DNA of 64,000 nucleotides. Source: Paenibacillus sp. PL91 (GTDB lineage: Bacteria > Bacillota > Bacilli > Paenibacillales > Paenibacillaceae). The stretch lies in NCBI RefSeq assembly GCF_012935325.2, contig NZ_JABBYG020000017.1:1-64000 (forward strand), written 5' to 3'. A model generated the notes under the pieces. That model saw only the letters and a program-made list of their open reading frames with translations. It did not search any database and was not told where the DNA came from. Each line of letters opens with the position of its first letter. Position 1 is the first letter of the stretch. Below, piece by piece: positions 25,139 through 34,818 of the stretch. A program made the position numbers and the translations under genes.

Positions 25139-26267
25139 ATTCTTTCTTCTCCTCAAAGCCAGGAATATCAACGTATTCACTGACGTCATTATCCTTTTTA
25201 ATGTCACGCGATAGATAGTTTTCCTCTGTTGTCCGGCTAGATGAATGATCAAGCGTCTTTGCTATTTTATCTAATGGAGCTCCACTATTAAAAGCAGCAC
25301 GAGCAAAATAATGTCGGAAATAATGCGCAGTCGTTTTCTGATTACGTTCCGTCCTGAGATTGGCCGCAGCCAGCTTTTTGGTCACGATGGCGGACAAGCT
25401 CGATAGTAGATAATGCTTTCCATTCCGATTTGGATAGAAGGGGGACTCATCATTTGGATCAATGATGGTGTTTAATCCAAGTCGCCGGCGATACTCGAAT
25501 AACTCTTGCAGAACATAATTTTTAATGTGAGCATGTCGTTCACCATCACGCTTTGTCTTGGTTCGTACATAGTATTTATTTCGAATGGGGTCGAGGTAAA
25601 GGTCTTTCCACTTCGGCGTTATGATCTCATTAATCCGCAATCCTGTACTCGCCAATAGTAGCATCAGGCTTTTGAACTTAGGATCGTTTGCATAAAAATG
25701 TACAGCAGCCTGCAGGGAAGCAGGGGATATTTCTCGATCTGGAATTTGAGATTTATCTAAGATAACGCCAGTAAGACCGCGCGTCAAATCCCGCTTCAAG
25801 TATTTCTCATCAAAACACCATGAGAGGAAGGATGAGAGAATAGCGATCTTTTTCGCTTGCGTCTTCTTTTTCGGATATTTAATTTCAATCCACTTTTGGT
25901 ATGCCTCAATCTGTGATCGTTTCAGATGACGAATATCCGAGATATCGTTCTCGGTTACATGGCGTAAAAACTGAATGAGATCGCGAGCGTATTCACTATT
26001 TGTTTTTGGTTTACGGCTGCCATTTCTTCTATGCAGGTACAAATAGACCATTCCGAGATTTGAAAGCGAAGAGTAGTCATATTCACCATTATCATTTTCT
26101 GTTGTTATGATTGACGAATGTATAAATGAATAGAATTGATTATCAGTTAATCTATGTATGAGTTGTGGATCAATTAAAGATTCAAGTACAGGTAAGACAT
26201 TATTCGTATATAGCTGTAGAGGGGAGATAGTATTCAATAAGCACACATCCTTTATAGAGAAACTCAT
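25128..26267 (-). CDS. Tyrosine recombinase/phage integrase
   Basis: A 379-residue site-specific recombinase. The N-terminal SAM-like core-binding domain is at about residues 80-170 (YARDLIQFLRHVTENDISDI). The catalytic domain has Arg in LLASTGLRINEII, HxxR in AHYFRHYFARAAF, His in LDHSSSRTTEENY and the nucleophile Tyr at its end. The ATG at 26267 (MSFSIKDVCLL) is preferred to an upstream codon. It heads a three-gene operon with the 114-residue protein and the prepilin peptidase. An AT-rich region upstream may hold its control or attachment sites. Confidence 0.9.
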   Translation of the reverse strand: MSFSIKDVCLLNTISPLQLYTNNVLPVLESLIDPQLIHRLTDNQFYSFIHSSIITTENDNGEYDYSSLSNLGMVYLYLHRRNGSRKPKTNSEYARDLIQFLRHVTENDISDIRHLKRSQIEAYQKWIEIKYPKKKTQAKKIAILSSFLSWCFDEKYLKRDLTRGLTGVILDKSQIPDREISPASLQAAVHFYANDPKFKSLMLLLASTGLRINEIITPKWKDLYLDPIRNKYYVRTKTKRDGERHAHIKNYVLQELFEYRRRLGLNTIIDPNDESPFYPNRNGKHYLLSSLSAIVTKKLAAANLRTERNQKTTAHYFRHYFARAAFNSGAPLDKIAKTLDHSSSRTTEENYLSRDIKKDNDVSEYVDIPGFEEKKEYGV

Positions 26268-27048
26268 AAACTGTATTTCCCAAAGAAAATTTATGTAAAT
26301 AGTATATCGTGAAAAATAGTGCAGGAACAAACACAAAGAAAAAATAATAGATAATTAGTTTTTTTATAACTGATTATTCATAAATATATAAATATATAAA
26401 TAGAAACACGAAAAGACACTACTTAAAAGGAAGGAATTCGACAAGTGGTAAACGATATGAAAAAATAGCTTCGTATGGTATTATTGTTGTATATATATTA
26501 ATTAGTATATGGGAATAAAAAAATTGTCATGAGGATGAAAAATGATAAACAAGGGGGGACTTGGAGTAAGTGCAACCGACCAAAATGGAAAAATCCAACA
26601 CATGCTATGTAGACAAGCGAGAAATGGTATCGTCAGTCAATTGCTATTGAATTCTTAAGTCGGTTAAAGAGGCGTTACTGTAGCCATTCCCTTCGCATAA
26701 AAGGAAACAAGGTCAAAGTGAGCCTCTTTACAAGGTGAGCTTGATAGAGCTGGCAGGCTTAGAACAAAAGCATTACAACTAATGGAAAAAGCTCACAGAT
26801 TGGGAAAGGGAGACATTATGTAATTCAGTGAATATTGGGCACTTTGCGTTTTACGACATGGCGCCCAATTATTTCGCTCATTCTTTCACCTATTTCCAAT
26901 TTATTCATTTTACCATTAGCAAGGAAACACAAGCAACACTCAGTAAACTATGAACCGAATTGCCCGAGGCAGCCCCGGATCGATAAGCATCTAACGAGCC
27001 TGTAAATACTATGAGAAATGCTGACCGAATAACGGACAAGCATGAAAA
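26268..27048. other. AT-rich intergenic region beside the recombinase
   Basis: Bases 26330-26520 are very AT-rich, with TATATAAATA repeats, and suit a regulatory or attachment region. A possible 38-codon frame at 26541 (MINKGGLGVSATDQNGKIQH) has a poor ribosome site. No other gene is seen up to 27048. Confidence 0.4.
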
Positions 27049-27249
27049 TTATGATTTTTGATAAGTGTAAAAGATGTAGAATCCTATCAATAATAGTCCT
27101 ATTATCAATAACGACAAACACCCGAGCCATGAATCATTATTGTTGGAATTACGGGGAGCACGCCCTCGTCGGCTTTGCTCACTATTATATTGTCTTACAG
27201 ACTCTCTTACTGCGTTTCTCACATTGTTTCTAAAGCTCCAACGACCCAC
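27049..27249 (-). CDS. Small single-pass membrane protein
   Basis: A 66-residue protein with a charged N-terminus rich in Arg and Asn, followed by one membrane helix (CLSLLIIGLLLIGFYIFYTY). GTG at 27249 is chosen because GGAGG precedes it by seven bases. No family is recognised. It diverges from the gene at 27314. Confidence 0.5.
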   Translation of the reverse strand: MGRWSFRNNVRNAVRESVRQYNSEQSRRGRAPRNSNNNDSWLGCLSLLIIGLLLIGFYIFYTYQKS

Positions 27250-27313
27250 CAAATTACCTCCAGCACTATGTATCAGCATTATGTTAGTGCAATCATACAA
27301 CAGGAATTATACG

Positions 27314-27529
27314 GTGGAAACAGAACGTACGATCTTACTAAGAAATGAACCGTTTATTGACGAACATAGGAGGGGTTTAATTGGCTGGAAGATTAATAAG
27401 TGCGGAAACCTGCTCGAATGGATTGAAAACAGCAAGGAAGCAGATGGGTTTTGGCTAGGTACTTGTGCTTTTGAGGCTTTTGACAATTTGAAAGATGCCA
27501 TTGAAACAGGACATTTGGATTCTAACTAA
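27314..27529 (+). CDS. Small hypothetical protein (71 aa)
   Basis: Reads VETERTILLRNEPFIDEHRR, then GLIGWKINKCGNLLEWIENS, and ends in DNLKDAIETGHLDSN. The GTG at 27314 has AGGA ahead; earlier in-frame ATG codons lack a site and give basic, unlikely sequence. No known domain or signal peptide. Confidence 0.5.
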   Translation: METERTILLRNEPFIDEHRRGLIGWKINKCGNLLEWIENSKEADGFWLGTCAFEAFDNLKDAIETGHLDSN

Positions 27530-27703
27530 TAGGCACAAAAACAGTCTGAATATTCAAGGACATTGGGGGTTTCGGATAGATGAAATGGAAGGGAAAAAAA
27601 AGACCCATATGAATGGGCCTAAATAGGGCGTGAAGGGGAGGTGCTAAAGATGTCTACTTATTAGCCGTTAACATCGACTGCCGTTACTATTTTCAGTCAT
27701 TAC

Positions 27704-27919
27704 TTAATCTGGATCAATAAATCTACTGATAACACCTAAAAGGAAACCAATAAACACAGCAACAAGCCAGCCCTCATGTTCGTTAATTAATGGTTCTAAA
27801 AAACCAACAAAATAGCCGAGAACCAGCCCACCAAAAATTATAATAATTGTAAGTGCAGGATAAGAGCGGGCTAATGCACCCATTAAAATAAAAAGAACAA
27901 TTCCAATAAATATTGACAC
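27704..27919 (-). CDS. Small two-helix membrane protein
   Basis: 71 residues, nearly all hydrophobic: two to three helices separated by FLEPLINEHEGW. AGGAGCGAAAAG lies upstream. This is a common type of small membrane protein with no assigned role. Confidence 0.5.
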   Translation of the reverse strand: MSIFIGIVLFILMGALARSYPALTIIIIFGGLVLGYFVGFLEPLINEHEGWLVAVFIGFLLGVISRFIDPD

Positions 27920-28048
27920 GACAACTTTTCGCTCCTCTAAGGTGTTATTTTTTTAAAACTTCTATTTAATTATCGGATTTCATTATTGAGTTTTTAACAT
28001 ATAGCTTTAACACCGTTTGAATAATCAAATACATGGGAGGTTTTTGAA

Positions 28049-28392
28049 ATGAATAAACAAGCGGTTTTGAACGTGCGTAAGAGCCTTGAAGTGACGAAAG
28101 TCAAGGTGGGGATGAGGCCTATATTCTTGTTGCGAACAACTTGGAAAATCGCACGGAATTGAATGCGGTTGGCGTATCCACCGACATTCTAGGGAAATAC
28201 GGTGAGGATGATACTTTCTGTGTCCTTTCTCTCACTTTCGGTGAAAGGTACTGCGATGAAATCCGAGATGGAAAGTTTGTCTTGTGGGGTCCGTTGGATG
28301 ATGATTTCCGGTACGGCGTTTTGAATGGCGAAGGGACGTCAATGGATGCAGAACGGCTTCTGAGGATCCTGGAACCGGAATTGATGTTATGA
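28049..28392 (+). pseudogene. Frameshifted small hypothetical gene
   Basis: ATG at 28049 after GGGAGG begins MNKQAVLNVRKSLEVTKVKV. The frame fails near 28107, and the protein continues in another frame as DEAYILVANNLENRTELNAV to the TGA at 28390. One indel in the GTGGGGATG stretch explains it. Alternatively only the second part is made. No family is recognised. Confidence 0.5.
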
Positions 28393-28767
28393 ACACCGTT
28401 TGAATATTTGCTTACTCATGGTTTGAAATTATGAGGTAGATTCCATAGGTTAGAGAGCAGGCAATTAGTTATGAAACGTATGTCCATGCTAAGTTCCTTC
28501 CGTTATCGTAGACAACCTTACCATAAAAACATAGGCTTCCTTCCAAGACTGTCTTAAGTAATGTTGAAAGAACAAGCATAACAAAACTATTGAGCCTGAA
28601 TTTTTTTTACAGCATAAATAATAAAACATGTCTTTATTACAGTTCCCATTTTATGGTCTTTATAAAGAGATACGCAATGAATAGCAGGTAAATATGACGC
28701 ACCAAATTACTTATGAATAACTATGAAAATTAAGTATCCTTCAGAAAATGAGCAAAGAAAGGACAGT
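28393..28767. other. Intergenic region, nothing recognised
   Basis: AT-rich spacer before the double-HTH gene. I see no gene, hairpin with T-run or repeat-family unit in it. Confidence 0.4.
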
Positions 28768-29748
28768 ATGATGAGCGTGTATTTAGATACGGCCCAGGCC
28801 GCTAAAGAATTGAATATTACAGTTGCGTCGATATATAAAATCGTGAACCTTGAAGATCCTGCAAAGCGTCTTGAACCCGTAAATCGGATGACACATAAAG
28901 GGGATGGGGGCTACAGATTCACTCTAGAAGAGATTGAGCGCATTAAACCTGCTTATGTAAAAGATGACTTAACTTCAGCGCAAGCAGCAAAAAGAATTGG
29001 TCGATCCACGACATACATTCATCAGCTATTTAAAAAGGGATTGCCCTATTATGAGGCGGAATTTCGTGGTAAGCGAACGTATTTTATTAAAGAATCCGAT
29101 CTCGAAATATATGCAATAAATCATCCGGATTCAGGCAGATATGATACGATTTACGATCGTAAATCGAAGGTCTATTTATTTCAACCATACCGCATGGGAA
29201 ATAGGTTAGCTCGTGTATGTAGTATGAAGCGGATAAACCGAAATAAGGTAGAAGTTAAGCTACAAGTCAGTACAGATGAATGGATTCCACTTGAACAAGC
29301 AATTAATGAAGGATGGAAGCCGGCTGCCAGTATTACCGATCGTAAAGCTATTACCAGTTATGGATATGCTGTGTTTGAATTTCCAGTACCGATTACGCCG
29401 GATTCAGTGATTTATGCAATTATAGATGAATTTTTCAAGCTGCTTGGTCCTGCAAATCTTCGCATACAAATCGGTGAAGCTATACAGGTTGAAGTAAAGA
29501 AGTCCGTTCTAACCGGTATATTGCCATCAACACATCCAGATATGATTGACAAACTAAAAACATTCATAAGATCAGGTGAGATAACGCCAAAATATGATGG
29601 TACGCTCATCGATACAGGACTTTCTCCAGTAACGTTCTATTTACAGGAGAAGGAAAAAGAAAAATTGGTCAATAAAGCGAAAGAAACAAATAAATCGCTT
29701 CAAGAATGGCTTGAATCCACTGTTTCTAATGCCATTGAGAAAGAGTAA
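28768..29748 (+). CDS. Hypothetical protein with two helix-turn-helix segments
   Basis: A 326-residue protein. Two MerR/excisionase-like segments lie at the N-terminus: TAQAAKELNITVASIYKIV and LTSAQAAKRIGRSTTYIHQL. The middle is a strand-rich region (WIPLEQAINEGWKPAASI), and the last 45 residues are helical and charged, like a ribbon-helix-helix or oligomerisation tail. It probably binds DNA, perhaps as a plasmid or ICE maintenance factor. Start is the ATG pair at 28768/28771 after AAAGG. Confidence 0.6.
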   Translation: MMSVYLDTAQAAKELNITVASIYKIVNLEDPAKRLEPVNRMTHKGDGGYRFTLEEIERIKPAYVKDDLTSAQAAKRIGRSTTYIHQLFKKGLPYYEAEFRGKRTYFIKESDLEIYAINHPDSGRYDTIYDRKSKVYLFQPYRMGNRLARVCSMKRINRNKVEVKLQVSTDEWIPLEQAINEGWKPAASITDRKAITSYGYAVFEFPVPITPDSVIYAIIDEFFKLLGPANLRIQIGEAIQVEVKKSVLTGILPSTHPDMIDKLKTFIRSGEITPKYDGTLIDTGLSPVTFYLQEKEKEKLVNKAKETNKSLQEWLESTVSNAIEKE

Positions 29749-29816
29749 ATCAGATAATCAGATATTTGTTTCCTTATTAATGGACTCGTTTCACTGAAAG
29801 TGAGGAATAACCACAA

Positions 29817-30095
29817 ATGAATATAGTCATTTTTTATCTCCTCATTATTAATCTAGGAGCATTCGTATTAATGGGATCAGATAAGTCACAAGCTCGTAAC
29901 GGAGGTCGCAGAACACCTGAAAAGCAGCTGTTTACTATGGTAGCCGTTGGCGGTGCACTTGGAAAAGTAGGGTTGCGAGTGTATCGACACAAAACCAAGC
30001 ATATGTCCTTCGTTATTGGAATCCCGCTCCTGCTGGTTCTAAATGTGGCTATGACAACTTACATTTTCACACAATTCATTTTAAATGGGAATTAG
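29817..30095 (+). CDS. DUF1294 membrane protein
   Basis: 92 residues. The family marks are all present: MGSDKSQARNGGRRTPEKQL, VGGALGK and the basic loop YRHKTKHMSF between two hydrophobic helices. The function of DUF1294 proteins is not established. It lies 28 bases ahead of the diguanylate cyclase and may share its transcript. Confidence 0.85.
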   Translation: MNIVIFYLLIINLGAFVLMGSDKSQARNGGRRTPEKQLFTMVAVGGALGKVGLRVYRHKTKHMSFVIGIPLLLVLNVAMTTYIFTQFILNGN

Positions 30096-30123
30096 TCGGT
30101 CTGTCTGAAAGGAAGAATGATTT

Positions 30124-31221
30124 ATGTCAACTATATTTACAGGCATCCCAGGTGTAGTTTACTACGCTTCCTTGAACATTCTTGTTTTGACCCTCATGCT
30201 TTTATTGGCCATTCAACTGCTCATACATAGAAAGAAGCGGGCGTACCTGACGCTTGCACTTTGTATGGCCATTATGCTGGTTGAACAAATTGTTTTGCTA
30301 GGAGCAGGGTTGCTTGGGAGTGGTGAGAGTCCTGGCTTTAATTTCATTAGGAACCTGTTCAATGCAGCCTCATTCATATTAGCGAACATGGGGGTTTATC
30401 AGCTTTATGCAGAGACAAGTACAAGGCTCACTAGAAGCGTTTACGTCCTCTTGGGTCTGGCTGTATTATCTTCCATTTTCCCCATCGTTGGGGGCGTCTA
30501 TCAGCTTTTACTAGTGGTTCTTGTCTTTTACACGGTATATCCTTTGCTGAATCCGAGTCGGAAATACCTATTGGGATTGAGCTTTTATACAGCCGCCGTG
30601 ATAGCAAACTTAATTAATAGTTTGGTAGGGGAGCCGTTGGTTTTTCTACAAGCAATTGATAATCTCTTTCGAGTAGGATTATACGCAGTTCTTTTTGTAA
30701 TTCTATTTGATAGAGTAATTGAGCTTATGGATAACGTATACCAGAAATCCACAAGTGATTCCCTAACCGGTCTCTACAACAGATTCTATTTCTATACCAC
30801 GGTATCATTTATGGTGAGTGAAAAGGTACCCATATCAATCATTTTCTTTGATCTGGACAACTTTAAAAAATTAAATGATACTCGTGGACACGAGGAGGGC
30901 GACAAAGCCCTTAAATTGGTTAGCTCGATCCTGAAGGAAGAAGGAGAAGGAGTCGGGATTGCTGGGCGATACGGCGGGGAAGAAATGGTGATGATGATTG
31001 AGGACCCTGATGTCGACGTTGCGGAATTGGCAGAGAAAATTCGGTACCGGATAGAAAGTGAAACAACCGTCACCGCCAGTATAGGTCATGCTGCATATGA
31101 AGAAGGATTAACGACCGATCAAATAATAAAAAATGCTGATAATGCGATGTACAGAGCGAAAAAAACGGGAAAGAACAAGGTTGTTTCATTCGAGGCCGTA
31201 GCGGAGGTATTCAATGTATAA
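30124..31221 (+). CDS. Membrane diguanylate cyclase (GGDEF domain)
   Basis: A 365-residue enzyme making c-di-GMP from two GTP. Residues 1-200 form about seven transmembrane helices. The GGDEF domain spans about 210-360: SDSLTGLYNRFYFY, FFDLDNFKKLNDTRGHEEGD with metal-binding Asp, and the active loop RYGGEEMVM. GGEEM is a permitted variant of GGDEF/GGEEF. No RxxD inhibitory site precedes it. The c-di-GMP riboswitch at 58.2 kb could respond to its product. Confidence 0.9.
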   Translation: MSTIFTGIPGVVYYASLNILVLTLMLLLAIQLLIHRKKRAYLTLALCMAIMLVEQIVLLGAGLLGSGESPGFNFIRNLFNAASFILANMGVYQLYAETSTRLTRSVYVLLGLAVLSSIFPIVGGVYQLLLVVLVFYTVYPLLNPSRKYLLGLSFYTAAVIANLINSLVGEPLVFLQAIDNLFRVGLYAVLFVILFDRVIELMDNVYQKSTSDSLTGLYNRFYFYTTVSFMVSEKVPISIIFFDLDNFKKLNDTRGHEEGDKALKLVSSILKEEGEGVGIAGRYGGEEMVMMIEDPDVDVAELAEKIRYRIESETTVTASIGHAAYEEGLTTDQIIKNADNAMYRAKKTGKNKVVSFEAVAEVFNV

Positions 31222-31288
31222 GTGCTTATAGCCAAAAGAGGATGAAGGAATAGGAAGATATTTATAAATAAATAGTGGGGGTTGGCAT

Positions 31289-31522
31289 ATTTGTATTAAA
31301 ACTGATAGCAGAATTATAAATGCAAATGATGTACAGGTAGCTAAAACCAGGAAAAACCAAGATCAAGAAGTTCCAAACCTATATGATTTATTAGTCAATG
31401 AAGACATAGTATTTACAAGATACCGTAGTGAAGCGGATGCTTTAAAAGAACTCCATGAAATAATGGATACAATCGTTAACAAAGTAGAAATCTTTACGAT
31501 CAAACACAATTATTTAAAATAA
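31289..31522 (+). CDS. Small hypothetical gene without a standard start
   Basis: A frame of about 77 codons reads ICIKTDSRIINANDVQVAKT, continues LYDLLVNEDIVFTRYRSEAD and ends at a TAA at 31520. GTGGGGG lies upstream at a suitable distance, but the codons there are ATA/ATT, so initiation is at ATT or the start is mutated. The protein texture is good. No family name is assigned. Confidence 0.45.
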   Translation: MCIKTDSRIINANDVQVAKTRKNQDQEVPNLYDLLVNEDIVFTRYRSEADALKELHEIMDTIVNKVEIFTIKHNYLK

Positions 31523-31674
31523 GATTACGCAGGTTTATCGCCCCAAAGCGGCTAAAGGCAATTGGCCATGGATGGGGAGGGTTCGAAAAAATCCCTGATC
31601 CTCCCATTAAAAGCAGGCTTTTTAGCTTATAGGTAGTCATTTATTAATTAGGATGCACAAGTATAATACACTCC

Positions 31675-32565
31675 CTACTGTTTGTTCAAATGAGTCATAT
31701 AATACGCCTTACGGAATTCCGTGGGCGTTATTTTTTCGTATTTTTTAAAGAGTCGCATGAAATATTTCTCATCCGCGATGCCTACCGCATAGGCGATTTC
31801 TTTGATACTTTGCCGAGTGTGCACCAGCAAATCCTTCGCTTTCGAAAGCTTTAAGGCGTGAATGTACTCCTGCAAATTCATCCCCGTTTTCCGTTTGAAA
31901 AACCTCGACAAATAATCTTTGTTGTAATTGAATCTATTGGCAAGCGTCGTTACGCTGATCGGTTCGATTGCATGGATGCGCACCCATTCTAAGATGTTTG
32001 CCAAGTTTTTATCAGTAGGCGTCTGCTCTATGGTCGTCCGGAGGCCAGATATCGTCTGTTCGGATAATTCGAGGAGAAGAGAAGTAGCCATATATCCGGC
32101 AGCATAACGGGACGAATAATCGGAATACGCGATGTGAAGCAATTGATGGAATAAAATATTCAATCTTTCGATGCCGGAAGGTGTTGAGAATAAAGGGATG
32201 TAGATGGCCGTATTGATTCGGTGCGATTCCGGATTGGTTTGCAGCATATACATTTCTTCGTGGAATTCTTCATCGGCAATGTGGGAAGCATCCGGGCATA
32301 AAAAGTGGATCCAATAAAACGAGGTGTCTTTGCCGCTTGCGGCAAATCCCTGATGGATGCGGTTCGGGAGCAGCAGAAGTACATCACCCGGACGAACTTC
32401 GTATTTTTCATCGTCCTGCTGCATGTACAAGGTTCCTTTCACGCCAATGATAAGCTCAAAGCTGTCGATCGTCCGTTGCGAATGCGTCCACAGCTCATCA
32501 GTCACGAAATGCCCCGCCGAGACGAATTCAAGAGGCATGGTAATACTCGTTTTTAACAGTTGCAT
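31675..32565 (-). CDS. AraC-family transcriptional regulator of the glycopeptide locus
   Basis: A 296-residue regulator. The N-terminal cupin sensor (residues about 10-150) has the typical YEVRPGDVLLLLPNRIHQG. The C-terminal double helix-turn-helix includes ISVTTLANRFNYNKDYLSRF and IKEIAYAVGIADEKYFMRLF, then KYEKITPTEFRK. It is divergent from the first GH127 gene across about 170 bp and probably activates it when an arabinose-containing ligand binds. Its cupin type suggests a sugar ligand. Confidence 0.9.
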   Translation of the reverse strand: MQLLKTSITMPLEFVSAGHFVTDELWTHSQRTIDSFELIIGVKGTLYMQQDDEKYEVRPGDVLLLLPNRIHQGFAASGKDTSFYWIHFLCPDASHIADEEFHEEMYMLQTNPESHRINTAIYIPLFSTPSGIERLNILFHQLLHIAYSDYSSRYAAGYMATSLLLELSEQTISGLRTTIEQTPTDKNLANILEWVRIHAIEPISVTTLANRFNYNKDYLSRFFKRKTGMNLQEYIHALKLSKAKDLLVHTRQSIKEIAYAVGIADEKYFMRLFKKYEKITPTEFRKAYYMTHLNKQ

Positions 32566-32733
32566 GCTGCTGTTATTCCTCCTTTACTCCGGAATTCAAC
32601 CTCCAAAGTAAAGAGTAATCCGGAAAGTCAGTTTTGTCCACCTAATGTTGTTATTAGACTACCGACAAAGCCGATTCTCCGATGCTATCATAATAGACAA
32701 TTCTAGTGAATTGACCAGAGGAGGAACAACAAG

Positions 32734-34674
32734 ATGATAAAACATATGAATGCCATACCGATAAAAAATGTAACGATAGACGACTCTTTTTGGGCAAAAA
32801 GGCAAAAGCTCGTCCGCGAAACGGTGATTCCTTACCAATGGGATGCATTGAATGACGAAATCCTTGACTCCGAGCCGAGCCACACGGTAGAAAATTTCCG
32901 CATTGCCGCCGGGGAGCTGAAGACAGATTATTACGGGCAGGTGTTCCAGGACAGCGATTTGGCCAAATGGCTGGAAGCCGTCGGATACTCTTTGTCCGTC
33001 AAGCGTGACGAGAAGCTCGAAGCGATTGCCGACGGTGTGATCGATTTGCTGGAGCGAGCGCAGCAAGCTGACGGCTACTTGAATACGTATTTTACGGTAG
33101 CTAAACCAGGGAAAAAGTGGACAAATCTGCGTGACGATCATGAGCTTTATTGTGGAGGACATCTGATCGAAGCAGCCGTAGCTTATTATGAGGCTACGGG
33201 AAAACGGAAAATCATCGACATCATGAGCCTTTACGCCGACCATATGGTGGATGTGTTCGGAACAAAGCCCGGGCAAATCAGGGGTTACGACGGGCATCCG
33301 GAAATCGAGCTTGCGTTGGTCAGGCTGTATCATGTAACCGGTAACAAGAACTATTTGGAGCTGAGCCGTTATTTTGTTGAGGAACGCGGCCAAGAGCCAT
33401 ACTTTTACGATATCGAGGAATCCGGGCGAACGGAGCATCGGGTAGCCAGAAGGAAAGCGGATTATTTTCAAGCGCACTTACCGGTGCGAGAGCAAAAGAC
33501 GGCCGAAGGCCATTCCGTCCGCGCTTTGTATTTATTCAGCGGAGCGACCGATCTCGCCGCGGAATACAACGATCGCGAGCTTCTGGACGTATGCAAAGAG
33601 CTATGGAAAAATGTGACCCGAAAAAGAATGTACATTACCGGCGGCGTCGGCTCGAACGAATACTGGGAATCATTCACCGTGGATTATGATTTGCCGAACG
33701 ACCGGGCTTATACGGAAACGTGCGCATCGATCAGCCTCATGTTCTGGGCGAGCCGTATGCTGCAAATCGAAGCGGATCGGGAATATGCAGATGTGATGGA
33801 GCGCGTGCTGTACAACGGAATATTGAGCGGCATATCGCTTGATGGAAAAAGTTATTTTTACGTCAACCCGCTGGAAGTATGGCCATCCGCCTGCGACATT
33901 CGCGAAGATTTGCGGTCGGTGATCAGAACGCGACAAGCTTGGTTCGGCTGCGCTTGCTGTCCACCGAACGTCGCCCGCTTGATCGCATCGCTTGGACAAT
34001 ACATTTATTCGTATAACGAACTTGAACAGGAATGGTTCGTCCATTTGTACATCGGCGGCAAAGCAAATCAAACGATCGGCGGACAACAGGTACAATTGAC
34101 CCAGCAATCCAACTACCCATGGGATGAACATATTACGCTGACGGTCTTTATGGAGCAACCGGCCGAATTTACGATTGCTCTCCGTTTGCCGGGATGGTGC
34201 AAAGGCGCAGCGCTGAAGGTTAACGGTGAAGCCGTCGAATTAGCGACAAATAAAGGGTATGCAAAAGTCAAACGAGTATGGCACAATAGCGACCGGATTG
34301 AGCTTGTATTGCCGATGGCGGTGGAGAAGGTGCGCTCCAATCCGAAGGTGCGTGAAAATGTAGGCAAGCTGGCATTGCAGCGCGGCCCGATCGTATTTTG
34401 CCTGGAAGAAGCGGATAACGGCGCCAACTTGCGTGACATTCGCGTTTCGGCCTCTAGCGAATTCACGGTAAGTTATGAAGATGGGTTGCTCGAAGGCGTA
34501 GTTGTCCTGAGTGGCGGTGCATGGCGCACCGACGAAACCTCATACGATGACAACAGCTTGTACACAACTGTTCCTTTTGCCAGCACAAATGTTCAAGTAA
34601 AAGCAATCCCATATTATGCTTGGGCAAACCGTGAGCCGGGTGAAATGCTAGTATGGCTACATGAGCACGTTTAA
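32734..34674 (+). CDS. GH127 beta-L-arabinofuranosidase, copy 1
   Basis: A 646-residue glycoside hydrolase. It starts IDDSFWAKRQKLVRETVIPY, the family opening. The active-site set of the Bifidobacterium enzyme HypBA1 is present: Glu328 and Cys330 in AYTETCAS, then Cys406, Cys408 and Cys409 in FGCACCPPN; the Cys pair gives the zinc ligand and nucleophile. HypBA1 removes beta-L-Araf from hydroxyproline-linked arabino-oligosaccharides. There is no signal peptide, so it acts on imported substrate. AGAGGAGG precedes the ATG, and a hairpin at 34692-34727 follows the gene. Confidence 0.93.
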   Translation: MIKHMNAIPIKNVTIDDSFWAKRQKLVRETVIPYQWDALNDEILDSEPSHTVENFRIAAGELKTDYYGQVFQDSDLAKWLEAVGYSLSVKRDEKLEAIADGVIDLLERAQQADGYLNTYFTVAKPGKKWTNLRDDHELYCGGHLIEAAVAYYEATGKRKIIDIMSLYADHMVDVFGTKPGQIRGYDGHPEIELALVRLYHVTGNKNYLELSRYFVEERGQEPYFYDIEESGRTEHRVARRKADYFQAHLPVREQKTAEGHSVRALYLFSGATDLAAEYNDRELLDVCKELWKNVTRKRMYITGGVGSNEYWESFTVDYDLPNDRAYTETCASISLMFWASRMLQIEADREYADVMERVLYNGILSGISLDGKSYFYVNPLEVWPSACDIREDLRSVIRTRQAWFGCACCPPNVARLIASLGQYIYSYNELEQEWFVHLYIGGKANQTIGGQQVQLTQQSNYPWDEHITLTVFMEQPAEFTIALRLPGWCKGAALKVNGEAVELATNKGYAKVKRVWHNSDRIELVLPMAVEKVRSNPKVRENVGKLALQRGPIVFCLEEADNGANLRDIRVSASSEFTVSYEDGLLEGVVVLSGGAWRTDETSYDDNSLYTTVPFASTNVQVKAIPYYAWANREPGEMLVWLHEHV

Positions 34675-34818
34675 CAAGCTCACATTCATTCCCCAGCGGA
34701 TGGTCTAACCAGCTTCTGGGGTATTTATTTACCATTACATAGATGATCCATAGTTCGATCAAGTTCGTGATATGCTAGATCACAAAGAAGTGCTCATACA
34801 CGTTCCGGAGGTGCTTTT

